Below, piece after piece: positions 12,531 through 23,944 of a stretch of 64,000 nucleotides of DNA. The translations under genes and the position numbers were made by a program. Positions within the stretch are counted from its first letter, which is position 1, and each line of letters starts with the position of its first letter. Origin of the DNA: Rhynchonema sp. JSB1_4. Taxonomy: Eukaryota > Nematoda > Chromadorea > Monhysterida > Xyalidae. The stretch lies in the NCBI GenBank assembly GCA_030248065.1, contig JASAMV010007649.1, positions 1 to 64,000 of the forward strand, in the 5' to 3' direction. The notes beneath the pieces are model-generated. The model was not told the origin of the DNA, did not search any database, and saw only the letters and a list, made by a program, of their open reading frames with translations.

Positions 12531-14960
12531 TAAGGCCGCTTTCACAATCATCCGGTTTCCGGAATCCGGTTTCCGGTTTCCGGAACTGGCTTCAAATCCG
12601 GTTTCCCTAAATGTTTATTCCGGTTTCCGGTTTCCGGAAGTTGCTTTCACAATCATCCGGTTTCCGGTTTCCGGTTTTCGCCCTAATTCAAATCCGTTTT
12701 CCGGCGACCGGAAACCGGAAAAGGCCATTTAGAACCGGTTCTAATTTTTTATCCGGTTTTGGGTGCATAATGGGTAGTGGACGTCATAGGATGGACACGT
12801 TTGCTTGTGTGATGACTTGTTGCTCGTGTCTGCACACAAGTAAGTTATATGCTTATAATATTAACGAATATCACTGATGTACAGATGCAGTCTAACGGTA
12901 TTTTCAGAAGGTTCGCAATGTGGCGCAAATAAATTGAATAAGTAGAGCTGAGAAAAGCCAACAGCCACGCTTTCAGACCCGAAAGAACTTTGAAGATCAG
13001 GAACACATCGCGTATGTTCATGTGCTGATTGTGTAGTTGTTCCTGCGCTGAGTTGGTGGTACCATGCCACCGCTATACCACATAACACAACCAAAGAATC
13101 TTTACTTCTGGATCTGGCACACTCGTTTGTTCCTATAAGGTGACCTAAAAGTAGTCTTCCCGGACACAAATTTTGTCTGAAACCAGGGCCATTGAGCATT
13201 TTACTGCACAGCACCTGCTTTCTGTTTCTGACAAACTGGATTTCGTATTAACAGTCGTAGGATGTCGATCGACATTGACAGAAAGCAGATTACACTCTCT
13301 TTTTTGGTGAAGATCTGAAAAAGCTGTCATTGCTGTCGTCTTACCAAGCGCAAGCTGTCATTGCACATACATTGCACAACATCAGTTTGATTTCTGTGTT
13401 GTTATCATGCCCATTGCTGGCGGTTGCGCGATCGCTTGTAATTCGTTTCTTGCTTATGTGATAAAAGCGTGCTATTGCTAAAATTAACTCATCTAGTCCT
13501 CGCCTATTAAACAATGTATACATACATGTGTATTATTTAGTGGGTTCGTGACCACGAGGCAATGCTTTAGTGCTCATACACCATGTACCAGCAAAAATAT
13601 GGACACGACCAAGGAACGTACACCGGTGCACACAATTCCTTCTGGTCTTGCACATTCGCTTGGAGATGCATACAGTACCACCCTTATCGAACTCAAATAT
13701 TCTCAGGAATAATCCAGTAACGCCAACATTTTACTGTTTCTCACTTTTACTTTGTGAGAACTTGGCTTCATGAACGAGCAGTCATCTGAACTACTGTATG
13801 TGTATGATTCCATCCAAGAACAGAGTCTCAGTCTCACAAATCAGTTTTTTCTGCTTGTTTGTGAGCAAAGAACAACAAAACATCATCCTTTAGTGACTAT
13901 TATTACAATCATCTCCCCAAATCCATGAGTGATGCGCGCTGTTTTCGAAGCTTGAAGTAGGTACAACTGCATAGTGTTTGGCATCATTTATCTGCAAAAC
14001 TTATTTTGCGGTCATCATCATCTAAACTGGCTAACACATGTTTTTAGGGGCTTTTCGATATTTAGGTGTCCCTAATTTCTTTTAAGTTACATCACGGTAT
14101 TTTCAGAGGCTTTTCCGTGAATTAACGCCGACGCTAATTCTGCAAGCCACATAGTTTTAAGGAGCTTTTCTGTTTGGTTGGTTAGGCAATGTAAGTGTCT
14201 CAAATCTTGCATGCAAATCTTGCATGTATACAGTAGCTAATTTTATCTGTTGCTTTTGTTGATAAAGGCTTTTTTCGTTTTGTCCCTGTGGTGTGAATTG
14301 TCTGGAATAAATATGAGTTGAACAGTGCAACGGCCAAGTTTCCCGAGTCAGAACAACATTCTTCAAGATGGAGTAGATTATTAGCATCTTGCTACAATAT
14401 ACTGACAGTAACACACCTCCTCATGAAGACACGGCATAATGTTGCCATGCTCAACAGCGCTGTGACCACACAATATAAACGCTCATAAAGCACATAACGT
14501 CAAATACAGATAGAAAACTTTGAATGGTCAAGATAGATGCAGCTACACAATATACATATGTATACATATAAGATGTTTGTCCCATCGATGTATCAAGAAT
14601 ATGTCGAACAATCTGTTGCCCAAAATTGGGCCTGCGGTCAAAATGCAGAGCTCCGAAAAACAGCAAAGTCTCCTTTTGTAACATGCACAGAGTGCGTTAT
14701 GACTGGCCACCACCACCAGCTGGACAAGGAATGCGGTTGCCGTGTGTGATATAGAACTTGTCAAACCGCGTGCAAGTCATCAAATCCGGAAACCGGAAAC
14801 CGGATGATTGTGAAAGCACTTTCCGGCTGCCGGAAAACGGAAACCGGAAACCGGAAAATAAAAACCGGATTCCGGAAACCGGAAACCGGATTTCATTTTT
14901 TTGAGATTTGAATTCCGGAAACCGGATTCCGGAAACCGGATGATTGTGAAAGCGGCCTTA
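12531..14960. mobile_element. 2.4 kb element with perfect 46-bp terminal inverted repeats
   Basis: Positions 12531-12576 and 14915-14960 are a perfect 46-bp inverted repeat. The terminus reads TAAGGCCGCTTTCACAATCA and then enters a CCGGTTTCCGG tandem motif. Each end block (12531-12760 and about 14783-14960) contains further copies of the same CCGGTTTCCGG and TTTCACAATCATCCGG units. The 2 kb between them has no transposase frame. It may be a non-autonomous DNA transposon, or two separate palindromic elements in opposite orientation. Confidence 0.6.
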
Positions 14961-14963
14961 TAA

Positions 14964-15148
14964 AGGCAAACTACGCCAACACGAGCCCGATTTCGGAGTT
15001 GGTGCACTAGCAAAACCAAAAGAAAGAGAAATCCTCATGCACCACGTTGTATTCCACAACGTGCAACATTTCCCACATCAGCAGCCACGTATGAATGTTT
15101 CACCAATCTAGCACCTCCGAAATCGGGCTCGTGTTGGCGTAGTGTTAC
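14964..15148. mobile_element. Short MITE, family C copy 1
   Basis: A perfect 28-bp inverted repeat (14971-14998 against 15115-15142, core CAACACGAGCCCGATTTC) bounds an interior of about 115 bp. A diverged copy occurs at 57231-57417, and the two share most of the interior, including the block ending CAGCCACGTATGAATGTTTC. It abuts the 2.4 kb element on its left and the next foldback element on its right. Confidence 0.7.
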
Positions 15149-15373
15149 TATACTTGTCCATTTTGGGCTTGTAGACAATGAGGACAAATTTTTGTTTGAA
15201 TCATATTTTGTGATAGCGTTGGATCACTAACTTCGACCAGCGTAAAAGTTGTTCCCCTGCACCAAATGAACAACTTTTACGCTGGTCGAAATTAGTGCTC
15301 CAACTCTATCAGAAAATATGATTCACACAAGAATTTGTCCTCATTGTCTACATGCCCAAAATGGACAAGTATA
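15149..15373. mobile_element. Foldback element with ~105-bp arms
   Basis: The left arm 15149-15254 and right arm 15268-15373 are near-perfect reverse complements around a 13-base centre. The ends read TATACTTGTCC and GGACAAGTATA. The whole unit could form one long hairpin. It has no coding capacity. It lies directly upstream of the first recognised AP-2 mu exon. Confidence 0.7.
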
Positions 15374-15579
15374 ACTCCAGCTTTAATGACGCGGATACGC
15401 GTCATAGCTAGATGAAAAACGTTTTGTTCTGCCGCAAAATAACACGGTGAAGTTGTATTGATCCATTTATATAGAGCAATTTTTATTGAGTGTCCAAGGA
15501 CGACGAAACAATTTGAGATCTCAACCAACAGAAGTAAAATGAAATTAAGATGAAACCAACATAAATGTGTATATTGCAG

Positions 15580-17317
15580 CACGCGATCATCGGTGGCGAT
15601 CGATGATTGTCAATTCCATCAATGTGTAAAATTGAGCAAATTTGAGACCGAACACGCCATTTCGTTCATTCCACCCGACGGAGAATTTGAATTGATGCGG
15701 TTGGTAACAGTTGTTGCTTGGAAATTTTCGTTTGCGTTTTTGTGGTTGTAATTTACGTTTCTTCATCGGATTACCGCAAGCTGCAATCTGCGGCCTTCAT
15801 TATGGTCCATGCGTGGTCTCCTTGGACATTTCCTTTTGGTTTGATTTTGAGTGGTTGATTCAGGCCTCGCTGCGGTATCGAGTGAAATCGATAATTTGAA
15901 TTCGATTCCTGCTTGGGACATTGACAACAATTTCTGCATGATTCAAACTATTGTTCTAATTTCTGACTCTCTCTCAGCTACCGTACCACCAAAGACATTC
16001 AATTGCCGTTCCGCGCCATTCCGCTGGTGCGAGAAGTGGGACGGAACAAGATGGAGGTGAAAGTGGTGATCAAGTCGAATTTCAAACCGTCGTTGTTGGC
16101 GCAGAAAATCGAGGTTCGATTGTGGTTTTTTTGTTTGCGTGCTTTTTGGTCTATGTGTTGGATTATAATGCACAGGCGCGTACTGTTTTGCACCGAATTG
16201 CATAGCAGCATTTGTGTGAATCATGAAACATTTTTCGTTCTCGTCGTTGCCAGAAATGACGAAATTTCAGGTGCGCATTCCAACACCGCCCAACACAAGT
16301 GGTGTGCAATTGATCTGCATGAAGGGCAAGGCGAAATACAAGGCTGGCGAGAATGCGATTGTCTGGAAGTGGGTGCCGGCTAGCTTTTAGTTTTTTTCCC
16401 TTTTTGAATTTGGTTTATGGGTTTTCAAGAGCAGGCGCAGGCGAACGTTACCTGCTCCGTTCGACAGTCGTAAGTAGAATGTGCAAAACATTTTTTCCAT
16501 TTGATTGCCTTCATCTGATCTGCTTTCTTGATCTAATGCTATGTCACGAAACCGCCATCGGTTATTATGATCGCAACCACAAACGAAATAAACGGCGTGT
16601 ATATTTTCTCTTCTCTTTGATTCCGTCGCACCACATTGTTGCCTTGCAGAATCAAGCGCATGGGCGGCATGAAAGAGTCGCAGATTTCGGCCGAAATCGA
16701 TCTGCTCACGGGAACGTCGTCGGAGAAGAAGAAATGGAATCGACCGCCGGTGTCCATGAATTTCGAGGTAATGCGTGATCTTTCTTAAATTTTGTGAATC
16801 GTTGTTCGAGCGTTGTGACACGTTAGTTTGTGTCTTGTGGTTCTGTTGCGCGCGTTGTGCTGAGCGAACACATGCGTAACAACGCTTCTGGTCACTCGAA
16901 ATGTTGAATGGACACCAAACAAACTGTTGGCCTTGGCTTGTGGCGAAATATGACCACCAGGCTGATGTAACTGCTTGCGAGACCGCATTTAGTTCGACAC
17001 AATTTGTTGTGTTCTCGCATGAAGCCACTTTGTTGTTGTTGTTGTCCGTCCACGACGTGAAATGTTTCCATATTTCCACAATATTTCGAATGTTTTTGTT
17101 TGCATACTTTTGACAGGCGAATCTGCGATCACACATAAATAACCAACCAACATTCAAACCATTAACTATTGAATCACTTCAGGTGCCATTCGCTCCGTCC
17201 GGTCTGAAGGTTCGCTATCTGAAAGTGTTCGAACCAAAGTTGAACTACAGCGATCACGATGTGATTAAGTGGGTGCGATACATCGGACGATCGGGATTGT
17301 ATGAGACGCGGTGCTGA
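15580..17317 (+). CDS. AP2M1: AP-2 complex subunit mu, C-terminal part (5' exons missing)
   Basis: AP-2 mu is the medium subunit of the plasma-membrane clathrin adaptor; its C-terminal mu-homology domain binds YxxPhi cargo and phosphoinositides. Five exons join in phase: 15580-15699, 15978-16113, 16271-16368, 16650-16767 and 17183-17317 (stop). They encode about 201 residues that follow the animal protein almost residue for residue, for example [48 protein letters not shown] and the tail [15 protein letters not shown]. This matches roughly the last 46 percent of the usual 435-residue protein. The longin-like N-terminal half should lie upstream but I found none of it between 9.5 and 15.58 kb. 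The first exon here begins after ATATTGCAG and needs a preceding phase-2 exon. Identity is certain; completeness of the locus is not. Confidence 0.95.
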
Positions 17318-17928
17318 TCGGTTGCAATGTGATTGGGAAGGTGGATGTTTTCTTTACTATTGGTACGGTCGAATTAAAGTGTTGGTTTTTTGTTATTTTT
17401 TATCTGAAACACTTGATCGGTGGAGCCCAATTTACCCACCTGCAATTTGAAAAACATCCATTTTCCTGAGAAAAGAAAGCGCTTTGAGTGTTTGTGCCAC
17501 TGTACTGTCATGTTGCTGTCTAGGTGTTGAACAAGCACATTATGTTACTCTATCACCCATAAACTTGAGAATTTAGTTGCAATAATCACTATCCGTATCT
17601 CAATGTGTGACTGGTTATGACTTGTGACTCGAGTGGCAATCAAAAAAAAGTGTTTGCTCCGTGAAGTTTAGTGTAATACTTATCAAGATGCGATCGTGTG
17701 TTTCTGAGTTAGCGGGCTCATTACATTCACTTGTGTTTGTGTGTTCATTTATGCGCTGGACAAATTTATAAGCATTCGTGCATAGGCTTCGTGATTTCAT
17801 TTTTTTTGTTGGAGTGAGTGAAACAAGAGAACATTTTTAATTATAGGTACTTAACTTATTGATTCTCGATTGTCCTCACATATACTTATCGACGATTCCT
17901 ATTTTTTTTAATTACCGTTGAAATCGGT
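17318..17928. other. 3' flank of AP-2 mu, nothing recognised
   Basis: This is AT-rich 3' flank. ATTAAA-type polyadenylation signals occur shortly after the stop codon, but none stands out. No gene is seen. Confidence 0.4.
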
Positions 17929-18292
17929 GTATAGTCCAGCCACCAGCTCATGAGACGACTTTTTTTAAAGCTTGCTTGGCCGCATTCAAAAATGCTCCAG
18001 ATACACGTGTTTTCGCAAATAAAAGAAAGAGATTGGCTGAGGGAGATGATGACAAGTTCCAGCTAGCTGACCTCAATTTGTTGCGTGCTTACGCGAACAG
18101 CAGCGATGTTCAGCACACAAATGTTTTGGGAGTCAAAAGGGAATTTACGCACCGAGTGGAGAGCGTGTTTTTAAAAAATACGTGCGTTTCTCTTTCTTTC
18201 ATTTCCGAAATACGTGGAACCGGAACATTGTTGGATCCGCACAAGCCAATTTCAAAAAAAAGTCGTCTCATGAGTTCGTGGCTGGACTATAC
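17929..18292. mobile_element. 364-bp TIR element with internal ORF, copy 2
   Basis: This second copy of the element at 11319-11680 has the same orientation and the same inverted-repeat ends. Substitutions are a change in the left terminal repeat and two silent changes in the shared open frame, plus a small insertion near the right end that shifts the frame after the conserved segment. The 11 bases just left of this copy (17916-17926, CGTTGAAATCG) equal the 11 bases at the right edge of copy 1 (11680-11690). This could be chance or a trace of how the second copy arose. Confidence 0.65.
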
Positions 18293-20897
18293 GTTTTCTG
18301 GATCCCATTTGTGTTGTGTGTGATAACTATTGGGGTAGCAGTGGTTTCGTGTGGTGTTGTTTGTTTTGTGTCCTTTTTCAATGTGATATATTGTTTACCT
18401 AATACTTATTCCAGACTTTCTGAGCTCCAGAATTTACATTTTAGCGAGATTTTGCATAATTGCTTATTTTAGCGTGGCGTCATTGCGCATCTCATCCATT
18501 ATATATTGTGGGCTTTGGTTATTGTGTGCAAATCACGTTGTCGTGTAATAATATTCAGCAGATCTTCCTACGTGTTCATTTCCACCGAATAAAATCCCCT
18601 TAGTTTCAGTTGCTGAAGATTGGCTCAACTTACCCTGGCGATAATTACGTCTAATTTTTTTTGTGACCTACTGTCAGGTGCAAATGTCATGCTCTGATGG
18701 GGTCAGCTGTTCAACAGTGAAAACACGTTAGCCGATTCGATTTTTATCACGTGACTTTTGTGCGCTGCCCTGTCCACAGCAACAAGTCACGCAATATTTT
18801 TTGTTGTTCGTTTCGACCCGCGTTCGCAGCCGGGCGGTGCACCAGGTCATCGTCAGTGCGAATGCACCAGATGGCCACGCAGCCCAAGCACGACCTGAGG
18901 TGCATAGCTATGATCAAGAATGACGCCATGCCATCAAGATGTTCAGGATTCTCTCTCATGAGTCATGATAGCATGTTTTCGGTAATGCTTTCTTGGCATA
19001 AAGGCAGTCTACGGGAGGTTGTCACTCAGCCCCCGAATACCGTAACCCACCGTAATTTGATGTGCAAGGATCGTGTCGAGACCATTTTGGTTTTTTATCT
19101 ATGTTTCCCGTGTTAGCGCCAACACCAACCAACATTTCGGTGTTTTGGTGATCGGCGCGCATGATGACAGTTTCCAGCTTGCTGCCGCTAATACACGTGT
19201 CGATAAGCAGCGATCAACAAGATTCTCGCAACGATCTCGCTTGCGGTCGGTTACGGTAGTCGGGGGCTGAGTGACAACCTCCCGTAGACTGCCTTTATAT
19301 GTATGTACGTAACACCCACGGACAGGCAAGCCACGTGGCTTGTTGTTTAGTTGGATGAGGTTTCACTGTGGCGGTTTGTGTAAAACTGGTTTGCCATGTA
19401 ACTAATTATTGCAGGGCCTGAGCAAGTGTTCGCGCACTAAATTGAGACTTGGTACATACTGTATCTTAAGCCTTAGGGCTCTGTACCCAAGTCTAGGTGT
19501 TTGGCCGTTAGTTTAGACAGTGAAAGATTTATTATAAGTTTCCCAAAACACGAAACTATAAATAACCGTGATTAAGGCACAAATTGAAAAGGCACACTAT
19601 ATAGCTAAAGCGTTTGACAGCCGCGTGGGGCGGACCCGATGGTGAACACGGAAATATTTGCGTGCCAAACTACAAAACATTTCCGAATTTAATCTGAGCC
19701 CGCCCCTACAATTACGAACAAAGCAACTTCACCCGAACAAAATACTGAACACAATAATGAGAAATCAAGAGAATACAAAATTTGGCCAAAATGTTCAGAG
19801 AGAAATCAACAGGTAATCACAAAATTTGGTCAATTGGTTTGAATGAATGTGAGTGTCACAACAAAATAGAGCACATCGATAAATAATCATAATTGTACAA
19901 ATTCCGTATTGGTCAAACGTGTATAATTGGTCAAATGTCATAATCAGTATCAAGAATTTGTCATGGCATGGTTGGCCAAGCTGTATATCACTTGAAATCA
20001 CTCGTAAACAAAATGAAACATCCACATGTACCAAGAAACCCACGGAACGCCAAATAGGCATGCATACGTAAATACCTAACCTGGTACGGATCAAAGACAC
20101 GTAACAAACACTACACCTCAAGATTCCACAAGGACAGAAATGCACAAAAAACTAAAATCAGTTTGGTCAAATTTGGTCATGGTCGCTTTTCAGCAGCAGC
20201 ACTCATCAGATAAATAATAAATTTGGCCTCTGTGTAATTCAAAAATCAATTCCATAATATCTCATGCAAAACTATAGTGTTTCCTTTTTATGCAAGTCAA
20301 AGGAAACAAGCTACCCCACGTTATAACTCAACTCCAGTTTGTGGTCGAGATTTCAGAAACCAATGAAAGAGATTAAGAATGTGTCCTTGTTAATCCAAGC
20401 ACGACACTCAACAGCAAACATGGTGAAATGTTTCACTGACATGCTGGCAGCGCACACGCACAAAGCTCACAGCGAGCGTGTGAAACATTGTTGTTGTTAG
20501 ATTCCCCAGGCAAACTTTGACACGTTTTTGCCAGCTGCGTGATTGAATCGAAATTGTAATCTCGACCTCAACTAGAAGTTCAGTTATAACACGGGCCCGC
20601 GTGTTTCCTTGGACCAAGAAAAACAGGAAACACTATAACTGTCAGTTTGGTTTCAAACAAATACGCATCCTCAGGTGCCATTAAAGCACACACATGTACA
20701 CTTTCACAAACAATGGCTCGAACATTTCGTTCAAATACGGGCAAACAAACTAATGGACGGTGAAACATCACCAGAGCAGCTGTATTATGCTGTCACCTGA
20801 AGTGGAAAGATACTGAAAAACCATTGGGGAATAAAGTGCATTGACCTCATCATGGCAACACTATTCATGTGATCATGAATAGTCACTCCAGGGTAGC
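18293..20897. other. Intergenic, no recognised gene apart from one foldback element
   Basis: Outside the foldback element at 18998-19298 I see no exon with domain similarity on either strand. The several minus-strand frames of 60-116 codons lack splice-consistent neighbours. Confidence 0.45.
18998..19298. mobile_element. 301-bp foldback element
   Basis: The left arm starting 18998 and the right arm ending 19298 are reverse complements for about 48 bp with few mismatches (ends ATAAAGGCAGTCTACGGG). The interior of about 200 bp has no meaningful frame. No second copy of these arms is visible elsewhere in the window. Confidence 0.6.
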
Positions 20898-23334
20898 CTA
20901 TACGGCGCCGGTGACCATTTTTGGCATTATATTCGCGGGCGCCGCGTTGGTCGGCGGCGCACAAACAGCGAACGGCATCGGCGGATACCCATTCGGGTTC
21001 TTCCGCGCCCATTTCATCGTGTCGATACACATGTCATCCAGACCACGTGCCGGCTGCCAGCCCAATGTCTGCTTCAGTGCCGTTGGGTCGCAGAAGGCGC
21101 GCGCCAGGTCGCACGGACGTTGCGGCTCGATCTTGTATGGCACCTGAAATAATGTACGTAAATCTGTCCTGTTTCGGCTGTTAGTCGTCAATGCAAATAG
21201 TCAGCTCCATGGACGTGAACTCAGAGAGGTATATTTGGGCGAGAGTTGACAGTTGATGACAAGGATGTAAGCCATGTACCTACATATATATAGAAGCAGG
21301 TCTATAAGTTGCCGTCAACCCCCGTTCTATTGTGAAATTTCCTACCCAAATAGGAAAATTGCAGGATTTTCAACAGTGAAATATGCTGTCGCCTTGCCCC
21401 AACAAGCAAGACGGCGCACTGGACCTTTTTGCCGGTGCATCGTTCGAACGCCTGTACCACTTGCAGCACGGTGATTCCGACTCCGGTTCCTAGATTCAAT
21501 ACCTGAAGGATATGCGGAAATGATTAGGTCAGATTTCTGACGACGATTTATTTCAACTGTCGTTGGTCTCGTGGACCATTGTTCTGAGAGAGCAGAACGA
21601 AGCGGGGACGATCCGCCAATAACGCAGTGCCGCACAATTCACACTTCAAGACTTCAGCCAAACATCCAACTAACATTGTATCCAGCGTTCGGGTTCTTCA
21701 ATAAATGCGTGACTCCTTTTTCGAACGCATCGGCGGCATCCATAATGTGGATATAGTCACGGGTGGCTGCAATTTTTGGGAGTGTTCTCATATTACTGAA
21801 TTGTTTGGCCAGGCGCCACCACCCAAATCAGCAGCCAATCCTACCAGTTCCATCGGCAGTCTCGAACTTGTCGCCAAATATCTGCATTTGGGGTTTCTTG
21901 CCGACGACCACATTGGCAACAAAACTCATCAAACTGCCAGCGTAATGTTCGCCAATGTCACCACTGGGATGTGCCCCACCCGGATTAGTCACACGGAACA
22001 CGATCATGTTCCAGTGCTGTAATGTGAAACATCATTTGGCACTTAGCAGCAGTCCGTCAGCTCAATGCGGTTTGTTTGGCTTCATGACCGTGGCTTCTGG
22101 TTTACATCATATACCAGCCGACCCGTAGCACATCTGTGAGTCACACGGGATGCCTTATAGACGGGTCACCACGATGTCTGGCATCAAGCAGTCAAATCGT
22201 CTCCACGACATCAATTGCAATTGACCGCAAGAACAAAAGTTTCAGCTTTCCCTTCTTCACATCCCACCTTTCCCGCTTTGCACATGTCTCTCAATATGAC
22301 CTCCTGCATGTACTTGCCCATCGCGTACGGATTCTTGACGTTCCCAGTTGGGTACGATTCACGTGCGGGCAATTGCACTTCATCGCCGTACACCGTGTAC
22401 GTGCTGCTCAGAATGAAATTGTGCACTTGGTGGTCGGTCATCACCTGCGGAATACACAGGTATATGATCTCGGCTCCTCTCATGTTCTGGCTAATTGTTT
22501 GGTCGTCAACACAAATCGTCCACGCTGGTCCTCAACGCAGCCCAAAATGAGCGTGACGAAATGACGTTTGGGCTACGTTGACGACAAACGTTGATGACGT
22601 GCGTTGCTTACATCCATATAGGCCAATGTTCTGGGGTACAAACCAAATGCTTGTTGCAAATCCAAATATAATTCAAGTCCGTACCTCGAGCAACGTCAGA
22701 AATCCCAACAAATTGTTCTTGTAGTACCACAACGGCTTCTCCACCGATTCGCGTATGGCCTTCAGCGCTGCCAGATGCACAACGCATTGCACGTCGTACT
22801 GTAAATCGTTGTGTGCTGTTGGAATGGACCTGGGCTACGGTATGGTGCAAATCACCACCTTGAGGAAAATGTCGTTCAGGTTCTGTTTCTCGCAAATGTC
22901 GCAGACCTCGAAGTGCACCTTCTTGCCGGTCAGCTTCTCAACGCGTTGCAGTGGCTCGGGAAGAGTGACCACTTTGTCTGAAAACCAGCGGATCATTATT
23001 TTGTGGTCAAGTAAAAGAAAAAGCTCAAATAGAAAATGCTAAAAAGATTCCTCCACACTCACCCGGACTAACGCATCCTCTCAGGTTATCGATCACCAAC
23101 ACCTCGTGACCTTTTTCCAACAGCTGCAGCACACAGTGACTGCCGATGTAGCCGGCACCACCTGGCAATGTTGAAGATGAAAAGTTTTGATCCATCCAAC
23201 TTGATGGTCGATGTTTCATCCCAAACAATTCGAGCAATATTGGAATAAATTGCTCCTTCTTGGTTTCTGATTTAAAGTGATTATACTCGCAGTATAAACG
23301 AACCAGTGACCATCACGCATTTTAGTCGGTCCAT
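20898..23334 (-). CDS. GALE: UDP-glucose 4-epimerase (complete, 9 exons)
   Basis: This enzyme interconverts UDP-galactose and UDP-glucose (Leloir pathway) and supplies sugars for glycan synthesis, using bound NAD. All exons join in phase: 23304-23334, 23063-23161, 22859-22977, 22685-22798, 22268-22444, 21845-22016, 21675-21766, 21425-21502 and 20898-21143. The product is 375 residues, against about 348 in humans. The start [11 protein letters not shown] runs straight into the Rossmann glycine motif GGAGYIGSH across intron 1. Catalytic elements are present: [11 protein letters not shown] with the Ser/Thr pair, and the YxxxK motif as [13 protein letters not shown] and NLGTG follow. Oddities: [13 protein letters not shown] and [10 protein letters not shown] replace more usual residues, the loop after GEH is short by several residues, and there is an extra Ala/Pro-rich tail of about 25 residues. 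It is a divergent but apparently functional epimerase. Confidence 0.92.
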
Positions 23335-23944
23335 TTTGTATGTCTCGGCTCACCCGCAATTCGCTTTGGGGCCTCGTGTGTGTCTTGGTTGGATTTGATC
23401 CGGCTGTGGCCAGAAGCGGTGCGGTGCCTGGTTGGCGATCTGCAAAATTGAACCAAACAATGAAGCAACATAGTTTTCGACGAACGAAAAAGAAAACAGA
23501 ACAAAATCCATCAGCAGCATGCTGAAAGTGTGGATATGTTTACGAATCATCAAACCCCTGAAATTAACGTGCATAAAAAACAATAAAAATCATGACAGAA
23601 ATACTGTACGTGGGTGGGGCGCGCAAGGCACACAGGTACATACAGTGCCGGCCACGCATACATAGACCTTTTCGTCTGCAGGCTGCCTGTCGGCAAGCGC
23701 TGGGTGGCTGTTATACAAGCAAACAAAACAGCTGCAGCTCAGTGGCTCGAAACTGGCCAAAATAAATAGCTATATCTGCATGTGTGCGCACACAAGGAAA
23801 CAAGACAGCTATACTCTTTTTGTCCGAAATCAAAGTGTTACCTATGCCTCTAGACAACATTTGTCTTCTCTGCTAATTATACATAAGTACATGTATATGC
23901 GCTTTTTGTGCTGTTTCGTAAGCAGCGCGTGCCTGCGTTCCGCT
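23335..23944. other. 5' flank of the epimerase gene
   Basis: The region immediately upstream of the epimerase start has no further exon and no clear TATA box. Nothing else is recognised up to the AT-rich element at about 23.9 kb. Confidence 0.35.
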
